Origin: JAJDFU01 sp964595955
GTDB taxonomy: Bacteria; Bacteroidota; Bacteroidia; Chitinophagales; Saprospiraceae
DNA: 7,514 nt
Direction: 5' to 3'
Assembly: GCA_964595955.1 (NCBI GenBank)
Contig: CAZQSF010000136.1
Span: 1 to 7,514 of the forward strand
In this document: piece after piece, positions 1 through 7,155 of the stretch
How the letters are laid out: every line of letters begins with the position of its first letter
How positions within the stretch are numbered: position 1 is the first letter of the stretch
Made by a program: the position numbers and the translations under genes
Notes under the pieces: generated by a model
Seen by the model: the letters and a program-made list of their open reading frames with translations, nothing else
Database searches by the model: none
Told to the model about the DNA's origin: nothing

Positions 1-54
1 GGTTTCCGGGGTCTTTTACCCCTTCCCCCTTCTCAAGGCTTAACTTGGCGCGAT

Positions 55-71
55 AGCCCGGATTATTCATG
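55..71 (+). repeat. Inverted repeat, left arm
   Basis: AGCCCGGATTATTCATG. Its first 12 bases match the inverted arm at 251-262 at 11 of 12 positions, and over 17 bases the match is 13 of 17. It also shares 12 of 17 positions with the presumed IS1380 end at 7096-7112. It may be an outer element boundary or a subterminal copy just after a transposase stop codon. Confidence 0.6.
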
Positions 72-128
72 GGTTTTTCGTAGTGAGCGGCGCAAATGGT
101 TGTCAGGCCTGGTCTCTCACAGGAATAA

Positions 129-163
129 GCTGCGCAGGCGTATCTCCAGATACGTTGAGCAGC
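129..163. repeat. Interrupted hairpin, 7-bp core plus 5-bp outer stem
   Basis: The core is CGTATCT (139-145), a two-base CC, then AGATACG (148-154), which is a perfect 7-bp inverted repeat. An outer stem GCTGC (129-133) pairs with GCAGC (159-163) across short unpaired flanks. No U-run follows on either strand, so it is not a classical intrinsic terminator. Its position inside the repeat-bounded region suggests a structural part of the mobile-element end. Confidence 0.55.
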
Positions 164-191
164 GAAGGACGAGGACGGCCGGAAATGGCTT

Positions 192-226
192 GCCCTGTGA
201 AATACCGGAGGCATTTTTCACAGGGC
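192..226. repeat. Perfect 11-bp hairpin
   Basis: GCCCTGTGAAA (192-202) is perfectly complementary to TTTCACAGGGC (216-226), with a 13-base loop. Neither strand shows a T-run right after the stem, so a rho-independent terminator is not supported. The hairpin could still stop or stabilise jet transcripts arriving from the right, or serve as a structural element of the IS end. Confidence 0.65.
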
Positions 227-245
227 TTCGCGTAATAGATCAATT

Positions 246-262
246 CGTACATAATCCGGGTT
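246..262 (-). repeat. Inverted repeat, right arm; presumed IS right end
   Basis: On the minus strand this reads AACCCGGATTATGTACG. It pairs with 55-71 in opposite orientation. Its first five bases, AACCC, are identical to the presumed IS1380 left end at 7096, and the following GAT and ATG blocks also match. It lies 121 bp beyond the jetD stop codon. Confidence 0.55.
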
Positions 263-383
263 GAGTATATATCTTGGATGAATATACATAATGCTGCCAA
301 AACGATTGAGGGGAGTGGTGTTTTTTCTGTTCCGTCTTTTTGGTCGGTGGCGTGCTTGTTGCTCACAGACAAATTTTGTTTAT

Positions 384-1580
384 CTATCCTTCCAACAAGT
401 TCTCCATTGCTGTCCGTACATAGTTCAGTGGGATGCGCTCCTGCTCGAGGCGAAGGTGGTGGGTATTCAGGTACTCGTACAGTTCCTGCTCGGAGGGAGT
501 GAGTTGGGGTCGGAGGATGGTCGGGCTTTCGGGAGCCTCGACGTGGTACTCGGGGAAGGCATCGAGGGTAGGCCGGTTCATCATCAGGGGCTGTACGTGG
601 GGGAAGTAGTTGCGCAGTTGGGCGAGGATCTGCAGTCCGTGGGCGTCGATATCGCCCCAGTAGTAGAGATCGATGTGGTGAAGCCAGGCGGCATGTTTGA
701 GGAGCCCTACCCGGAAACCGCTGCCCCAGATGCCGGCTGTGGCACGTATTTGCGGCAGCGTCAGGAAAGCCGCCAGGTTGTTGTAGCTGGTCTTGTTCTC
801 CAGGATAATCGCCCTTTTTAGCGGAAGCGATAACTGCTCAAAATCACGCAGGGGAATACTCCAGTCTTGCAGGCCGGAGAAATGCTGCCGGGCCAACTCA
901 GCATCCAACAAGCGCAGACGGATCAGGGGCTCGTCGTAGCGCAGCCCGTACCGTTGCTCAAACAGCCGCTTCCCCTGCACATCAGCGCGAATGTACTCCC
1001 CAGGTACCACCTTATCCAACAGGGGCCGCAGGATGGCCTGGTGCGACTCGATGAATTTGGTAGGCACCGCGATGGGCAACTCCCGTATGTAGTAGCGGTC
1101 CGGTTGATAGTCGTGCTTGAAGTACTGGAGCACCCGCAGCAGGTCGGGCCACTGCCCGTGGTAGCGCACGATCTGCTGCGGGTGCTCCCGGCACCAGGTC
1201 CTCAGCTCGGGCAGGGCGTCAACAATCTGCTCATAATCGGTGCAGTAATGCTGCCATGCTTTGGTGCGCCCCAAAAAACGCAGGTAGTCTTCCAGAGACG
1301 CAAAGCTGATGCGGTCGATGAAGCGGTTGCGGCCGACATTGCGCGCCTGCCGCTCCACCCAATGTAGCGTATATCCGTAGCCGAGGCGTGATTTGCTGTG
1401 GGCGATGAGGTCGTCCTGCGCACTGCGGATGCGCTCAAAAGCCCGCAGGCGCTCGGCAGGCTTCACCTTGCCGATGCGAGGTACATCCTGAGGAAAGAAG
1501 GCCTCCCCCGCCTGATAGCTGCGCAATACCTGGGGCCACCAGCGCTCTGCTTTTTTGCGTATCTCGGCGGGGCTGATCAT
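384..1580 (-). CDS. jetD: Wadjet nuclease subunit JetD (DUF3322 / DUF2220, Toprim)
   Basis: JetD (MksG in the condensin-like naming) is the DNA-cutting subunit of Wadjet. The family is related to topoisomerase VI-A/Spo11, and its Toprim domain uses acidic residues and divalent metal to cleave circular DNA held by the JetABC motor. In this 398-residue protein the N-terminal half (about 1-190) fits the DUF3322 arm and the C-terminal half (about 200-395) fits DUF2220. The Toprim acidic set is visible: E261 in IILENKTSYNN, then D310 and D312 in YYWGDIDAHG. The ATG at 1580 overlaps the jetC stop as ATGA, which fixes the start and implies translational coupling. No Shine-Dalgarno sequence is evident. 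Length and motifs look complete, so the nuclease is probably active. The gene is last in the operon, 121 bp from the presumed IS boundary. Topoisomerase VI-A itself is unlikely because no B subunit is nearby and the context is jetABC. Confidence 0.94.
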   Translation of the reverse strand: MISPAEIRKKAERWWPQVLRSYQAGEAFFPQDVPRIGKVKPAERLRAFERIRSAQDDLIAHSKSRLGYGYTLHWVERQARNVGRNRFIDRISFASLEDYLRFLGRTKAWQHYCTDYEQIVDALPELRTWCREHPQQIVRYHGQWPDLLRVLQYFKHDYQPDRYYIRELPIAVPTKFIESHQAILRPLLDKVVPGEYIRADVQGKRLFEQRYGLRYDEPLIRLRLLDAELARQHFSGLQDWSIPLRDFEQLSLPLKRAIILENKTSYNNLAAFLTLPQIRATAGIWGSGFRVGLLKHAAWLHHIDLYYWGDIDAHGLQILAQLRNYFPHVQPLMMNRPTLDAFPEYHVEAPESPTILRPQLTPSEQELYEYLNTHHLRLEQERIPLNYVRTAMENLLEG

Positions 1581-4500
1581 GGATTAGCGGATTTAGCTTT
1601 CGCTAAAAATTGTTCTTTATCTTGCAGGTAGCGCTGCTTGCTGATGTTGCGCACCATCGATTTTTGCCCGGAAGGGTTCGATACGTAATGCACCGCTTCA
1701 ATATAGTTTTCGATTACATTAATCTTCTGCAAAGGCGTCACGATGAGTAGTTGCAGGTCCAAACGACCGAACAACTCTAGCCCGTAGCGGGTACTCTCAT
1801 CACTACCGCGCCCGAAAGCCTCGTCGATCACTACAAACCGGAAGGAGCGGTCGTGCACCTGCCCCCACTCCAGCCCAAACTGAAAGGCAATAGCCGAGGC
1901 CAGGATGGTATAGGCCAGCTTCTCCTTCTGCCCGCCCGATTTGCCCGACGAGTCGCTGTAATATTCTTTCGATTCTCCGGTTTCGCGGTAGCACTCATCG
2001 GCACCGAAGGTGTACCATTGCCGCACGTCGGTGACGCGCGCTGTCCAGCGGCTATCGGCTTCGGTTTCGCCGGAAAAGCGATCGAGCAGCTTTTTGACCT
2101 GAAAGAATTTCTCCTCGGTATAGATCTCATCCGAGTCGCCGTAGATGTTGTCCAGGCAAGCTCGCAGGTCTTGCTTGAAGCCCATGATATCATCGGTGCG
2201 TACCGCCTCGCTGATGATCCGGATATAAGTGCCTTCATTGTAATTGATCTCTCGTAAGTGCTGGTTGATGCTGTCGATCTTCTCTCCAATCTCCCGCTCA
2301 TAATCCTCCAGCCTGGTCTTAAAACTGAGTATTCCGCGGATAGCCCCTTGTTTGAGCAACTTGCGAAAGCGCTCTTCGTGCCTGGGTATATCATCCTGCA
2401 CCAAGCGCTCGTACAAGGCAAGAAACTCGGGTATCGCGTGAACATCCGCATCGATCTCACGTGCTTCTTCGGGATAGCGATTCCGAAAATCAGCCATCTT
2501 CTGCACGATGCGCCGGTCTAATGCCGATAGTTCCTCCTTCTGCCGGGCGATACTGCCGCGCTGCCCGTCGATCGACTGAATCAACTCTTGCTCCTGCCTG
2601 TACAGGTGCTGCTCATCGCCCTTTACATCGATCTCCAGTCGGTGCAAGCGTTTTTCCAACAAAGAGGAAGGCGGCTGAGAGGGCAACTCCACCTGTAGAA
2701 AAGCCTGATAATGCTGCTCCATATCCGTGGGCAGGCCCTGGGCGTTGAGGGATACGGTGGGCAGGGTGGCTTTCAGAAGTTCCAACAGTTGGTACATCTG
2801 TTGGGTGGTGTGCAGTAGTTCGTTGCGAATGGCGCCGCGCTGCTCCGAGGCCTCTTCGTTTTTCCGGCTGAGCTCGTCGATGGTTGCTTCCAAAGCACGA
2901 ATACGCTCCTGAATATCCCGGAGCTCGCCCGATTCCTGTTCGAGAGCGACTTGTTCGCGCTGTAATTGTTGGAGGCGTTGTATGCTTTGCGCAAAATCTA
3001 TTTCCGCGAACTCTTCGAAGCGTTGCAAATCGAGCAAGAGCTGCCGCCGGGTATCTAGTTGGGTTTGCCGGTTCCTCAATTGCTTTTCCTCGGCCTCAAC
3101 TTCGGCCAGCTCCAGCCGATCGTTTTTTTGCTCTTTTTCCAGAGCAGCGATCTTTGCTTCATTGGACCAGCCCAAGATGTAGCGGCGACGATCTCTGACC
3201 TCGTAGCGGTCATCCTTGGTGTGGCGAATCCTGCTGCTTTTGATCTGGCCTGCTTTGGTCAGAGCGCGGGGCTGCCGGTGAAAGTCGTCCATCGTATCGC
3301 AGCAAATGTAGTTGTAGTGTTGGGCCAACTCGGCTTCCAGCCAATCGTAGAAGGGCGTATCGCCTTTAATATCCACTTTGTGGACCAGCGAACGCTCTTC
3401 CGGCTCCTGATCGGATCTTTTGTGGTTGTGCGGTAGCGTGCGCAGGTATACCAGTTTTCCCTTGAGTCGGAGTCGGTCGACCAACCGGCTCACGGCCCGG
3501 TAATGCTCATCGGGCACCAGCAAACTGAGCCCGAAATTGTGGAGCAGCCGCTCGATCGCGCCTTCCCAATCGGCCGCAGACTCGCGCACGCGCAGCAGTT
3601 CGCCCGCAAACGGCAAAGCCCCGGCATTTAGGTTGAGCTCGTGCAACAACCTTTGCCGTAGCTCTACATTGCGTTCGGGAATCTGAGTGGGTCTTTTGCG
3701 CAAAGAGTCCAGTTCGCGCTTCAGGCTCCGGAGTCGATCCTGTATGCGTTGACTGCGGACATGGATGTCGGGCATGGCCCGGTTGAGTTCTTGCAAGGAG
3801 TCCTCGGTATCCGCCAGGGCATCTTGCAGGGCGGTACGCTGGGCTAAAAACTCGTCGAGCGACCGCGGAAGCAGCCACTTTCTATCCTGCTGTTGGTTGA
3901 GGACCTCAATGACCCGGGCATAGCGTTCGGCCGTTTTTTGCCTGCGCTCTTTTTCCAAACGCAGTTGCTGAATTTGCAGTTGCAAACTCTGTAGCCGGCG
4001 GCTAACATCGAGGCCGGCCAGCAGGGCTTGCTGCTCACTCAAATCGCGCCTTTTATTCGCCAACTCCCGGGAGAGCTGTTGTCGGCAGGCTTCATTCTTT
4101 TGCCATTGGGTGTAATGTTGCGTCAGCTTTTGCCGTAAGGCGGCCGAACGACGCTGTGCAAAATAGCGCGGAATTTCCTCCAGCAGGGCTTCCAAGGCTG
4201 CTATCTTATCCAGGATCTTGCGGCGACGCTCCGCATCTTCTACCAGTGGCTGTAGGATTTCGTATTGTTCACGAGCGATCTGAACGGCCCGATGGGCTTC
4301 GGTCAATTCATGGTAGCGACGCACCAACTCATCGATATTCTCCTGGATATTAGTACGGCCAAGCATGCGCTCGCGCACAAAATCAGTGAGGTTTCCTACC
4401 GATTTCATGGAGATGGTCTGATAGAACAGCTCCAGAGCCTCCGGCTGTTTGATCCCGAAGCTTTGGCGAAAGCGAATGCTGTAGTCCGTAAAGCTATCGA

Positions 4501-5044
4501 AGATTTCTACCCGATCGGTATTACGCAGTCGTTTCTTGAGGTTGTTGATGTTGGTGCCGAAATCCGAAAAGTCGCCTTTGATTCGCAGACTTTTTTGCGC
4601 CAGCACGAAAAACTTGCGTACCTGGTCGTTTTGCATCCACAGGACCTGCGCCAAGCTGACCGTTTCATTTAGTTTGTCGTTGTGAAAGGCGGCCAGCAAA
4701 ACGGTGTAGTGGTCGTGACCGGGACGCAGGTACACATCGCGAGCCTTCCCCGATTGTTCTACCTTTTCGTTTTTATAGGCTCCTTTGACGTAGCTGCGCA
4801 GATTACGCTCGCGGCTTTCCGCTCCGGCCGCCTTGTTAAAGGTGATCTTGCGGGGAGGTACCAGTAAAGTAGTGACCGCATCGACCAAGGTGGATTTGCC
4901 AGAGCCGATATCACCGGTCAGCAGGGCATTTTTACCTTGAGGTTCAATATGCCAGATTTCCTGATCGAATGTTCCCCAATTGAGTACTTCCAGGCGGGTG
5001 AAGCGAAAGCCCGGCGGTATTGGTATCGATTCGTTGGGTATCAT
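1577..5044 (-). CDS. jetC: Wadjet SMC-type ATPase JetC (MukB/MksB-like)
   Basis: JetC is the SMC motor of Wadjet. It dimerises, binds JetA and JetB, and uses ATP to extrude DNA loops. The 1155 residues show the full SMC plan. The N-terminal head carries Walker A at G44-T52 (GDIGSGKST). A first charged, Gln/Leu-rich coiled coil covers about 245-465, a globular hinge about 470-630, and a returning coiled coil from about 630 to beyond 900. The C-terminal head carries the ABC signature KSGGQ (SGGQ at 1036-1039) and Walker B FVVIDEAF with D1074 and E1075. The H-loop position reads IVTPLQK rather than containing the usual His. The start ATG overlaps the jetB stop by 4 bp (ATGA), and a weak AAGGA lies just upstream. 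It is too short for enterobacterial MukB (about 1480 residues), and the neighbours are jet rather than muk genes. No frameshift or motif loss is seen. Confidence 0.96.
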   Translation of the reverse strand: MIPNESIPIPPGFRFTRLEVLNWGTFDQEIWHIEPQGKNALLTGDIGSGKSTLVDAVTTLLVPPRKITFNKAAGAESRERNLRSYVKGAYKNEKVEQSGKARDVYLRPGHDHYTVLLAAFHNDKLNETVSLAQVLWMQNDQVRKFFVLAQKSLRIKGDFSDFGTNINNLKKRLRNTDRVEIFDSFTDYSIRFRQSFGIKQPEALELFYQTISMKSVGNLTDFVRERMLGRTNIQENIDELVRRYHELTEAHRAVQIAREQYEILQPLVEDAERRRKILDKIAALEALLEEIPRYFAQRRSAALRQKLTQHYTQWQKNEACRQQLSRELANKRRDLSEQQALLAGLDVSRRLQSLQLQIQQLRLEKERRQKTAERYARVIEVLNQQQDRKWLLPRSLDEFLAQRTALQDALADTEDSLQELNRAMPDIHVRSQRIQDRLRSLKRELDSLRKRPTQIPERNVELRQRLLHELNLNAGALPFAGELLRVRESAADWEGAIERLLHNFGLSLLVPDEHYRAVSRLVDRLRLKGKLVYLRTLPHNHKRSDQEPEERSLVHKVDIKGDTPFYDWLEAELAQHYNYICCDTMDDFHRQPRALTKAGQIKSSRIRHTKDDRYEVRDRRRYILGWSNEAKIAALEKEQKNDRLELAEVEAEEKQLRNRQTQLDTRRQLLLDLQRFEEFAEIDFAQSIQRLQQLQREQVALEQESGELRDIQERIRALEATIDELSRKNEEASEQRGAIRNELLHTTQQMYQLLELLKATLPTVSLNAQGLPTDMEQHYQAFLQVELPSQPPSSLLEKRLHRLEIDVKGDEQHLYRQEQELIQSIDGQRGSIARQKEELSALDRRIVQKMADFRNRYPEEAREIDADVHAIPEFLALYERLVQDDIPRHEERFRKLLKQGAIRGILSFKTRLEDYEREIGEKIDSINQHLREINYNEGTYIRIISEAVRTDDIMGFKQDLRACLDNIYGDSDEIYTEEKFFQVKKLLDRFSGETEADSRWTARVTDVRQWYTFGADECYRETGESKEYYSDSSGKSGGQKEKLAYTILASAIAFQFGLEWGQVHDRSFRFVVIDEAFGRGSDESTRYGLELFGRLDLQLLIVTPLQKINVIENYIEAVHYVSNPSGQKSMVRNISKQRYLQDKEQFLAKAKSANP
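1592..1607 (-). other. GAAA-tetraloop hairpin just upstream of the jetC/jetD junction
   Basis: In the transcript the sequence is TTTAGC-GAAA-GCTAAA, a 6-bp stem closed by a GNRA-type tetraloop. It lies within the last codons of jetC, and its downstream foot is 11 bases from the jetD ATG. No U-run follows directly. It could influence re-initiation at the overlapping start codon or mark an RNA-processing site. It may also be chance in coding sequence. Confidence 0.35.
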
Positions 5045-5637
5045 TTTCCTTTGCTTTCAGCGTAAGCCCGGAGCTTATCGGCCACTGTTTTTAATTCATC
5101 AATCGGCAGGTAAGCTTTGATGATTCGATTCACTTCGTACCGGTTCGATTCGGCTTTCAGCGGAAGGAGGAAACCGTAATCCGTCAGTCGTTTTATGTAT
5201 TTCAGGATGAGGTCCTCGCGCCTGCGCTCGTTGGTCTGTAGGCTGTCTTCGTAGATCCGCATCATGTCGACCATATCGCGATCGGAAAGAACCAGCCGGG
5301 TTTCGTTGCCGGCCATTTCAAATTGCAGGAGACGCTTGCGCAAAAGGACCAGCAACAAAGTCAGCGAATAGGACAGTCGACGCCGGCTCATCAGCGTAGG
5401 AAAATCATCTGGGAGGCCGGCTTCGACAGCTTCTTCACTTTGGTACTGCCGCAAGTAAGCGTAGCCTTCTGCTTCGTCGATCAGTAATCGGAGCCCCAGT
5501 ACAGCGAAGTATTCTTCCAGGCGTCCCCGGTAGCGAATCAGCGCTGCCCAGGCCGATTCCTGGTCGCGGTACAGAACCCCGCGCAGGAGGAAAACGGCAG
5601 CAGCACCGAAATCAGTGGAATAGGTATCGTTCATCAT
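5041..5637 (-). CDS. jetB: Wadjet subunit JetB (DUF4194, MukE/MksE-like KITE protein)
   Basis: JetB is the KITE-type accessory subunit, a tandem winged-helix protein that dimerises, binds the JetA kleisin and contacts DNA in the JetABC motor. The 198 residues follow the DUF4194 pattern. The N-terminal block has FLLRGVLYRDQESAW (about 16-30) and EEYFAVLGLRLLIDEAEGYAYLR (41-63). A leucine-rich helix with LLLVLLRKRL follows at about 94-103, then TRLVLSDRDMVDMMRIY (113-129). A final winged-helix-like part contains YIKRLTDYGFL (147-157) and YEVNRIIKAYL (167-177). The first ATG overlaps the jetA stop as ATGA. A second ATG follows directly, so the start could shift by one residue. No Shine-Dalgarno sequence is clear, which is consistent with coupled translation. 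The C-terminus overlaps the jetC start by 4 bp. Confidence 0.95.
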   Translation of the reverse strand: MMNDTYSTDFGAAAVFLLRGVLYRDQESAWAALIRYRGRLEEYFAVLGLRLLIDEAEGYAYLRQYQSEEAVEAGLPDDFPTLMSRRRLSYSLTLLLVLLRKRLLQFEMAGNETRLVLSDRDMVDMMRIYEDSLQTNERRREDLILKYIKRLTDYGFLLPLKAESNRYEVNRIIKAYLPIDELKTVADKLRAYAESKGK

Positions 5638-7085
5638 GCGATAAAAATCGTTTCGGGCAGATCAATCGAATAAGTTTCTTCATCCTTGGTGTAGAACAGA
5701 CGTTGACGACGCTCGTGATTGATGACAGCCTTGCGTTTGCCTTCCCAGTCGGTAGCTATGCTGAAGTAGGCCACCAGTTCGCTGAGGCCTTTTTCGATGG
5801 GCATCGCTTCGATCACCTCCTGCAAGCTGATCTGATCGCGGCCACGCAGCAAGGTTTTAATCCGGCCCCGGAGTTCAGCCGGATCAATATACAATTGGGT
5901 ATAAAGGGCACCGGTCTGCACCTGTTCACCCTTTCCGGTTTTCAGCCCGCCGGTTTTCAACCTGGGGGCCTGGGGCGGCTCGTAAGGGGCGCGGTCCATG
6001 ACCAGATGGACGGCGGGCTGGTGCTCGATGGAAAAGAACTGTTTGTCTTTCGGCGGTTTTTCTTTGACTTGGATAGCCAGTTGCTCAATCTCAGCAATGA
6101 TCTGTGCGATCCGTTTGTTTTCCAGTACAGCCCTCGATTGCAGGAAGCGGCGCAGTTGTTCCACCAGGCGGTCGGTAGTCTTATTGACCCGATCACCGGC
6201 AGTGACGAGCGACATTTTCAGGCGAGGGATGTCCGATCGGCGGCGAAATTGCGACAATTCCGGTAAGGTAAACAACTGCCGGATCCACTCTTCCAGTTCG
6301 TCTTGTCGTTGCTGATTCATCAAGAAGGCCCAAAAAGCGTTGAAGGTACGGCCCTGGTCGGTCTCCAGAATGGCATCTTGTGCGTCGAAAATATCGTCCA
6401 GGATTGCTCCGCGGCTGGCGGCTTTCGTAATTTGCTCCTCCCGGGCCTTGGCATTCAGCAGGCGAAAATTCTCCTCGATCTGGCGGAAGTCGGACAGCAG
6501 TTTAGCGGTAGCCTCCTCAATCAGGAAGTATTGCTCTCGCACGCGGGTGGAATCGAGCCGCTGGAATTCATCGTTTTTGAGGTCCTCGATCTCCTGTTCC
6601 AGGCGTGCCTTTTCTTCTTGGAGCTGTTCCAGTCGCAGGTTTTTATCCTGTGTAGTACTCAGCGCCAGATCACGCAGCAATTGAAAGACTTGCAACAAGC
6701 GCGACTCGGCCCCGACGAAAGCGGTCTGATCCAACTCCGTGATCCAGAGCAGGGCCCGTTCCGTCGCTGGCGTCAGTTCGAAAGTGGCTTCTTCGGCATG
6801 CTCCTCGTAGTACTGACGCAGGAAGCCTTCCTGGGTCCAATTCTCGAGATAATAGCGGGCCGGACGCGGAAAGCGCGGCTCCGGTTGGTTGATGCTGAAG
6901 AGCAGGTCCGACAGGCGAGTAGTCAGTTCGCTAGCCGGATAAGCCTGCCGGTGCTGCTCTTTGAAGCTGCTCCACAAAAAAGCAATAATGAGCGGAGCGT
7001 GTTCCTTTCGCAGCAAGCGCACCGCCTTGTTTTGGGACAAAACAAAGTCGACGTCTTCAATTCTCGAAAATCGGATGCTATCCAT
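5634..7085 (-). CDS. jetA: Wadjet kleisin-like subunit JetA (DUF3375, MukF/MksF-like)
   Basis: JetA is the kleisin that bridges the two JetC heads and recruits JetB. The 483 residues match the DUF3375 type, which marks this as a type I Wadjet system. An N-terminal winged-helix region (about 10-125) contains AVRLLRKEHAPLIIAFL and RPARYYLENWTQEGFLRQY. A Glu/Leu/Arg-rich helical stretch (about 145-215) is likely coiled coil. A further helical region covers 225-340. A Pro/Lys/Gly-rich linker (about 340-395) includes the duplicated LKTGGLKTG. A C-terminal winged helix (about 400-480) contains LQEVIEAMPIEKGLSELVAYFSI. This is the first gene of the operon. Its ATG (7085-7083) has no Shine-Dalgarno sequence, and the presumed IS1380 end starts only 10 bp upstream, so its native promoter is probably absent. 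It overlaps jetB by 4 bp. The reading frame is intact. Confidence 0.95.
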   Translation of the reverse strand: MDSIRFSRIEDVDFVLSQNKAVRLLRKEHAPLIIAFLWSSFKEQHRQAYPASELTTRLSDLLFSINQPEPRFPRPARYYLENWTQEGFLRQYYEEHAEEATFELTPATERALLWITELDQTAFVGAESRLLQVFQLLRDLALSTTQDKNLRLEQLQEEKARLEQEIEDLKNDEFQRLDSTRVREQYFLIEEATAKLLSDFRQIEENFRLLNAKAREEQITKAASRGAILDDIFDAQDAILETDQGRTFNAFWAFLMNQQRQDELEEWIRQLFTLPELSQFRRRSDIPRLKMSLVTAGDRVNKTTDRLVEQLRRFLQSRAVLENKRIAQIIAEIEQLAIQVKEKPPKDKQFFSIEHQPAVHLVMDRAPYEPPQAPRLKTGGLKTGKGEQVQTGALYTQLYIDPAELRGRIKTLLRGRDQISLQEVIEAMPIEKGLSELVAYFSIATDWEGKRKAVINHERRQRLFYTKDEETYSIDLPETIFIA

Positions 7086-7095
7086 TGTACTGATT

Positions 7096-7112
7096 AACCC
7101 AGATCATGCATT
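7096..7112 (+). repeat. Presumed terminal inverted repeat (left) of the IS1380-family element
   Basis: AACCCAGATCATGCATT. Compared with the minus-strand reading of 246-262 it keeps AACCC, GAT and ATG in register. The matching right end of this same copy lies outside the window, so the assignment rests on the resemblance to the arms near the left edge and on the nearby transposase. Confidence 0.5.
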
Positions 7113-7125
7113 AGCCTGGTCAATA

Positions 7126-7155
7126 TTGGTCAAGATAGCTGATTTTACTACTTTG
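7126..7155 (+). promoter_or_regulatory. Possible Bacteroidota-type promoter for the transposase
   Basis: TTG at 7126-7128 is followed after 20 bases by TACTTTG at 7149-7155, one base short of the Bacteroidota TAnnTTTG box at near-usual spacing. It lies 27 bp before the transposase ATG. The match is imperfect and would need transcript mapping. Confidence 0.35.

Larger units (their letters stand above)
1..262 (+). mobile_element. Probable 3' end of an IS1380-like element, or a small non-autonomous relative
   Basis: No credible gene is visible here. The stretch ends at 262 in a sequence that reads on the minus strand as AACCCGGATTATGTACG. This resembles the start of the IS1380-family element at the other end of the window (7096-7112, AACCCAGATCATGCATT), with 12 of 17 positions identical. 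A second related copy, inverted relative to 246-262, sits at 55-71, and two strong hairpins lie between them. One plus-strand frame from position 3 ends in ...SRLNLAR at a TAG at 54-56 and could be the last residues of a transposase lying off the left edge. That is a guess, because 17 codons cannot be identified. Alternative reading: a MITE of about 208 bp bounded by 55 and 262. No target-site duplication is visible immediately outside either boundary of that shorter element. Confidence 0.42.

Noticed and set aside
8..22. GGGGT-CTTTT-ACCCC hairpin near the left edge
   Set aside because: Only a 5-bp stem with no following T-run on either strand and no gene end identified nearby. Not enough for a terminator call.
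1..70. Minus-strand ATG at 70-68 followed by 23 open codons to the window edge
   Set aside because: Too short to judge, and its start lies inside the inverted-repeat arm at 55-71.
1..264. Plus-strand frame open from the left edge to a TGA at 262-264
   Set aside because: It has no start in the window, reads straight through both hairpins and repeat arms, and gives a basic peptide of no known family. Most likely chance.
103..372. 89-codon open frame on the minus strand beyond jetD
   Set aside because: It spans the hairpins and the repeat arm, has no recognisable domain, and its low-complexity makeup fits non-coding IS tail plus spacer. I do not support it as a gene.
263..383. Possible jetD terminator in the AT-richer spacer
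   Set aside because: Only weak inverted repeats (GTATAT/ATATAC at 265-287, ACAAA/TTTGT at 369-379) occur, with no GC-rich stem followed by a T-run.
291..821. 176-codon plus-strand open frame overlapping the 3' end of jetD
   Set aside because: Antisense to jetD codons carrying the conserved Toprim region. No independent support.
1577..5044. Housekeeping condensin MukB/MksB instead of a defence SMC
   Set aside because: The DUF3375 partner, the DUF4194 partner and the Toprim nuclease next to it identify type I Wadjet. MukB systems lack the nuclease, and MukB is considerably longer.
5703..6266. 187-codon plus-strand open frame opposite jetA
   Set aside because: Shadow of the jetA coding frame, with no domain features.
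6303..7097. 264-codon open frame on the plus strand, opposite jetA
   Set aside because: It is entirely antisense to the well-supported jetA and matches no family I recognise. Long antisense frames are common in moderately GC-rich genes.
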